A stretch of 35,362 nucleotides of DNA from Blautia wexlerae (GTDB lineage: Bacteria; Bacillota; Clostridia; Lachnospirales; Lachnospiraceae), in the NCBI RefSeq assembly GCF_013300825.1, contig NZ_JAAIMY010000032.1, forward strand, positions 1-35,362, read 5' to 3'. The notes beneath the pieces were generated by a model that did not search any database, was not told the origin of the DNA, and saw only the letters and a list, made by a program, of their open reading frames with translations. The stretch's first letter is position 1; each line of letters opens with the position of its first letter. Below, piece by piece: positions 33,465 through 35,362 of the stretch. The translations under genes and the position numbers were made by a program.

Positions 33465-33503
33465 TAAAAAAGAACAGTCGATACATATACTCGAACTGTT
33501 CTT
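33465..33503 (-). terminator. Terminator of the XRE regulator gene
   Basis: The stem AAGAACAGT(T)CGA / TCGACTGTTCTT begins at the stop codon of the regulator and is followed by six Ts on the minus strand. It separates that gene from the kinase promoter. Confidence 0.88.
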
Positions 33504-33836
33504 CTACTTCCGAAGTCCACGCAGCATTGACATTACTGTTTCCTGCTCATTTGTACTCAGATTGTTCCATATCCCTAGAACTTCTTTCTGTTTTTCTGTC
33601 AGATTCTCTGAATTACCTTCCTGAAAAAACTGTGATAATGTCACGCCTAATGCTGTACATATTTTTTCAAGTGTGATCAGCGACGGCAGGTTTTCCTGCG
33701 CCATGATTCTTCCCAGTGACGACTGGGAAATTCCCGACAGCTGCGATAATCTATATTTACTGATATCACGCTTTTCACACAAAGATGTTATTTTATCCGC
33801 AATATACTTCTCTATCTGCAAGTAACTATACCTCAT
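33504..33836 (-). CDS. XRE-family helix-turn-helix regulator
   Basis: A 110-residue DNA-binding protein. The helix-turn-helix occupies about residues 12-70: KITSLCEKRDISKYRLSQLS, then GISQSSLGRIMAQENLPSLI and TLEKICTALGVTLSQFF, the usual Cro/C1-type five-helix pattern. The last 35 residues (ENLTEKQKEVLGIWNNLSTN) form a helical tail of the kind found in small regulators of gut Firmicutes. No ligand or peptidase domain is seen. It has its own promoter with a possible operator (33950-33969), so it may regulate itself. It lies between the lysis genes and the kinases; a role as a phage-derived repressor is possible but not shown. The start codon has a poor ribosome site. Confidence 0.88.
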   Translation of the reverse strand: MRYSYLQIEKYIADKITSLCEKRDISKYRLSQLSGISQSSLGRIMAQENLPSLITLEKICTALGVTLSQFFQEGNSENLTEKQKEVLGIWNNLSTNEQETVMSMLRGLRK

Positions 33837-33949
33837 TTCCGCTATTACATGTTCTTATTGTACCTGTAATAATGAAAAAATATTAGTATTCAACTTTGCA
33901 ATCATTCAATTCCACAATAGGAAGTATACGCATAAAAAAATATAAAGAT

Positions 33950-34020
33950 ACTTTCGTTTCCGCAAAAGTCATTTTCGCTTATATCGTTTTTATAATAGCA
34001 CAGACAGTTATGTTTGTCAC
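33950..34020 (-). promoter_or_regulatory. Promoter and candidate operator of the XRE gene
   Basis: GTGACA (34015-34020), 17 bases and TATTAT (33992-33997) on the minus strand. In the leader just downstream is an imperfect palindrome, ACTTTTGCGG/AAACGAAAGT (33950-33969), with a related GCGAAAA next to it. An autoregulatory site for the XRE protein is plausible. The rest of the gap 33837-34042 is AT-rich and empty. Confidence 0.5.
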
Positions 34021-34042
34021 ATAAAAGTTTGAAACCTCAAAC

Positions 34043-34096
34043 AAAAAAATAAGCCTGCCATCATCCGCAGATTTCTCCACAGATAACAGCAGGCTT
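34043..34096 (-). terminator. Terminator of the lysis cassette
   Basis: The stem AAGCCTGC/GCAGGCTT (34051-34058 and 34089-34096) encloses a 30-base loop, followed by a seven-T run on the minus strand. It starts four bases after the endolysin stop. Confidence 0.82.
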
Positions 34097-34100
34097 CCTA

Positions 34101-34418
34101 CTATCTCATCAACTCATTCACTTTTCTCTGCACTGCCCCATAATCATATCCCGCAGCCTGCAGTCTCTTCTTCCTGTCCTCGCCGTTTCCACACTTTCCG
34201 GCAATGACTTCCTTTGCCACAGTTTCCACAGTCCATCTGATGCCACATTTCAGTCCAAAATAGTTATGGTACTGACTGGCCAGCCTGCTCTCACCCCATC
34301 CGGATTCCAGCACTGCCTGTGCGATCACAGGCGAGTACACCAGAATCCCATACAGTCCTGCATACTTCTTCACATACCCCACAATATCTGCGATAAATTT
34401 CTCCCTTGCAATCCTCAT
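34101..34418 (-). CDS. Internally deleted phage-type endolysin (GH73 start fused to CW_7 repeat)
   Basis: A 105-residue protein. Residues 1-60 are the first part of a GH73 N-acetylglucosaminidase domain: YSPVIAQAVLESGWGESRLA with catalytic Glu38, and QYHNYFGLKCG. From about residue 63 it continues directly as a Cpl-7-type wall-binding repeat (VETVAKEVIAGKCGNGEDRK to GYDYGAVQRKVNELM). Intact GH73 domains need ~130-150 residues, so roughly half of the catalytic fold is missing at the join, while the reading frame is kept. The enzyme is probably inactive. Its ATG overlaps the holin stop (ATGA), so it is translationally coupled. The call of an in-frame deletion derivative is inferred from family length. 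Confidence 0.85.
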   Translation of the reverse strand: MRIAREKFIADIVGYVKKYAGLYGILVYSPVIAQAVLESGWGESRLASQYHNYFGLKCGIRWTVETVAKEVIAGKCGNGEDRKKRLQAAGYDYGAVQRKVNELMR

Positions 34419-34831
34419 TCCCCATCACTTCCTTTCCCTCTGTCATGCAGCTGTTCCAGCACATCCTTCATCTTCTGCGGAATCGGCAGCCCCAGATGCC
34501 CTGCATTCTCCAACAGGCTCACACCCTCATTAGAAATATAGAAAAAGATCACCGCTGTCCTCAGAACGGATTCGTTCCCGATCACAGCCACATCCAAAAT
34601 GTTCGCCATTCCTACCAGCAAAAAGATCAGCACCTTCCTGCAGATTCCCCGGAATCCCACCTCACTGGAAAGTGTATGATCCGCAAAAGCACACATCACC
34701 CCGGTCAGGTAATCGATCACCACAAAAGCGATCAGAGCATACAGAAGTCCGTCACAGCCTCCCATAAACCAGCCCAGCCATCCACCTACAGCCATAAAAA
34801 CCATCTGAATAAAGTTCCAAAATTCCTTCAT
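34415..34831 (-). CDS. Phage holin family protein
   Basis: A 138-residue membrane protein of the phage-lysis/toxin-secretion holin family. It has an amphipathic start (MKEFWNFIQMVFMAVGGWLG), then a YALIAFVVIDYLTGVMCAF helix with the diagnostic DYLTG motif, a VGFRGICRKVLIFLLVGMAN helix, a VLRTAVIFFYISNEGVSLLENAG segment, and a charged cytoplasmic tail. Holins make membrane lesions that release the endolysin. ATG 34831 has a strong GGAGGAGGA site; the longer frame to 34897 is rejected. It is coupled to the endolysin gene through an ATGA overlap. It belongs to a prophage remnant or a phage-derived lysis module. Confidence 0.92.
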   Translation of the reverse strand: MKEFWNFIQMVFMAVGGWLGWFMGGCDGLLYALIAFVVIDYLTGVMCAFADHTLSSEVGFRGICRKVLIFLLVGMANILDVAVIGNESVLRTAVIFFYISNEGVSLLENAGHLGLPIPQKMKDVLEQLHDRGKGSDGE

Positions 34832-34898
34832 GCCAGAATCCTCCTCCCACGAAAAAAGCACCAGCCAACTGACTGATGCCTTCGTAAATATAATCATC

Positions 34899-35273
34899 CT
34901 ATCTGTTGTAAGTCCAGTGTTTCAGATACCATTCATGCAGTTCTTCTGTTGTTTTACAGCAGTCTGCAATTTCTTTTCCCTGAGATATCCACCGGCGTGT
35001 TTCCCGTCGGAATGTATCAATATCCAATGCATAAAACTTATATGTTCCGCCCCGTCTGTGCATCACTTCATCATCACACTGGAACTCAAAATAATCATCC
35101 CCGTCCAGAACAACCTCTCCCGTCAGATTCCATACCCCTGACCACGGAGGACCACCATCTCCCGGAACACAGAAAGACAGCCTTCCATCTTCCAGAATAA
35201 CAGGCGCCACCGCAATATTTTTCATCTGCGGCATATATGGCTGTTCAAACCAGTAAGCTTTCTTCTCATCCAT
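34899..35273 (-). CDS. Protein of unknown function upstream of the holin
   Basis: A 124-residue soluble protein I do not recognise. It has no signal peptide or membrane segment. It is rich in aromatic residues (YWFEQPYMPQ, PPWSGVWNLTG, DDYFEFQCDDE) and suggests a small beta-rich domain, with a helical C terminus (IDTFRRETRRWISQGKE, TTEELHEWYLKHW). Its place directly before the holin, and its overlap by 8 bases with the end of the preceding ORF, suggest it is the last of the phage structural or tail genes. Start ATG 35273 lies after a GGAGATGAAGAAG site. The phage link is inference from position. Confidence 0.7.
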   Translation of the reverse strand: MDEKKAYWFEQPYMPQMKNIAVAPVILEDGRLSFCVPGDGGPPWSGVWNLTGEVVLDGDDYFEFQCDDEVMHRRGGTYKFYALDIDTFRRETRRWISQGKEIADCCKTTEELHEWYLKHWTYNR

Positions 35274-35362
35274 TCTTCTTCATCTCCATGACAGCCGCCT
35301 GCCCTGCAAACTGGAATTGACATAACTCACTTAGATTGCTTATGCCAAGCATATAAGTAGAT
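35266..35362 (-). CDS. C-terminal end of an ORF cut by the window edge
   Basis: The minus-strand frame is open from the edge to a TGA at 35266-35268, giving ~31 residues that end GQAAVMEMKKNG. The stop overlaps the start of the 124-residue gene (ATGGATGA), an arrangement usual for coupled phage genes. With so little sequence I cannot name it. It could instead be a short ORF starting at ATG 35352. Confidence 0.45.
   Translation of the reverse strand, partial: STYMLGISNLSELCQFQFAGQAAVMEMKKNG

Overview
The window looks like the chromosome of an anaerobic, low-GC gut Firmicute of the Lachnospiraceae (Blautia/Roseburia type). The evidence is a B12-independent glycyl-radical microcompartment locus, strong AGGAGG ribosome sites, SigA promoters of TTGACA-N17-TATAAT form, c-di-GMP, cobalamin and manganese riboswitches, and surface proteins with DUF1002, NlpC/P60 and choline-binding-type repeats. 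The genus is an inference. Every gene I can support is on the minus strand, so the window reads right to left.

Left end (1-7970): a glycyl-radical microcompartment (GRM) for fucose/rhamnose-derived 1,2-propanediol. In transcription order it encodes the propanediol dehydratase (GRE), its radical-SAM activase, fuculose-phosphate aldolase, CoA-acylating propionaldehyde dehydrogenase, a zinc-type alcohol dehydrogenase and two BMC shell proteins (the last runs off the edge). Lactaldehyde made by the aldolase is probably reduced to propanediol, dehydrated to propionaldehyde, and split into propionyl-CoA and propanol inside the shell. The aldolase, aldehyde dehydrogenase and alcohol dehydrogenase each carry an amphipathic tail that looks like an encapsulation peptide. 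Two near-consensus promoters, in front of the GRE and the aldolase, share arrays of GTTGTTTTT upstream of their -35 boxes.

8.1-12.5 kb: a small unknown gene, a membrane-anchored SH3 surface protein, a secreted papain-type protease with C-terminal fibronectin-like domains, and a promoter-to-terminator interval that may encode a small RNA. 12.5-15.2 kb: a Cys-rich zinc-finger-like protein downstream of a cobalamin riboswitch, then a microcompartment satellite operon (two EutS/PduU shell proteins and a EutP/PduV GTPase) with a palindrome over its promoter.

15.2-20 kb: two secreted NlpC/P60-type wall hydrolases and meso-diaminopimelate dehydrogenase, so this stretch concerns the cell wall. 20-24.8 kb: a coupled operon of a zinc-ribbon membrane protein, a DUF5685 protein and a J-domain protein; then a flavin reductase-like protein, an RlmI-type rRNA methyltransferase and a GNAT acetyltransferase. 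24.75-27.3 kb: a secreted DUF1002 protein, and MntP behind a yybP-ykoY manganese riboswitch.

27.3-33.5 kb: two large paralogous hybrid sensor kinases with tandem solute-binding sensor domains, preceded by a c-di-GMP-I riboswitch and terminator. Right end (33.5-35.36 kb): an XRE regulator and a phage-type lysis cassette (holin, internally deleted endolysin, an unknown gene and a partial ORF), probably the edge of a prophage remnant.
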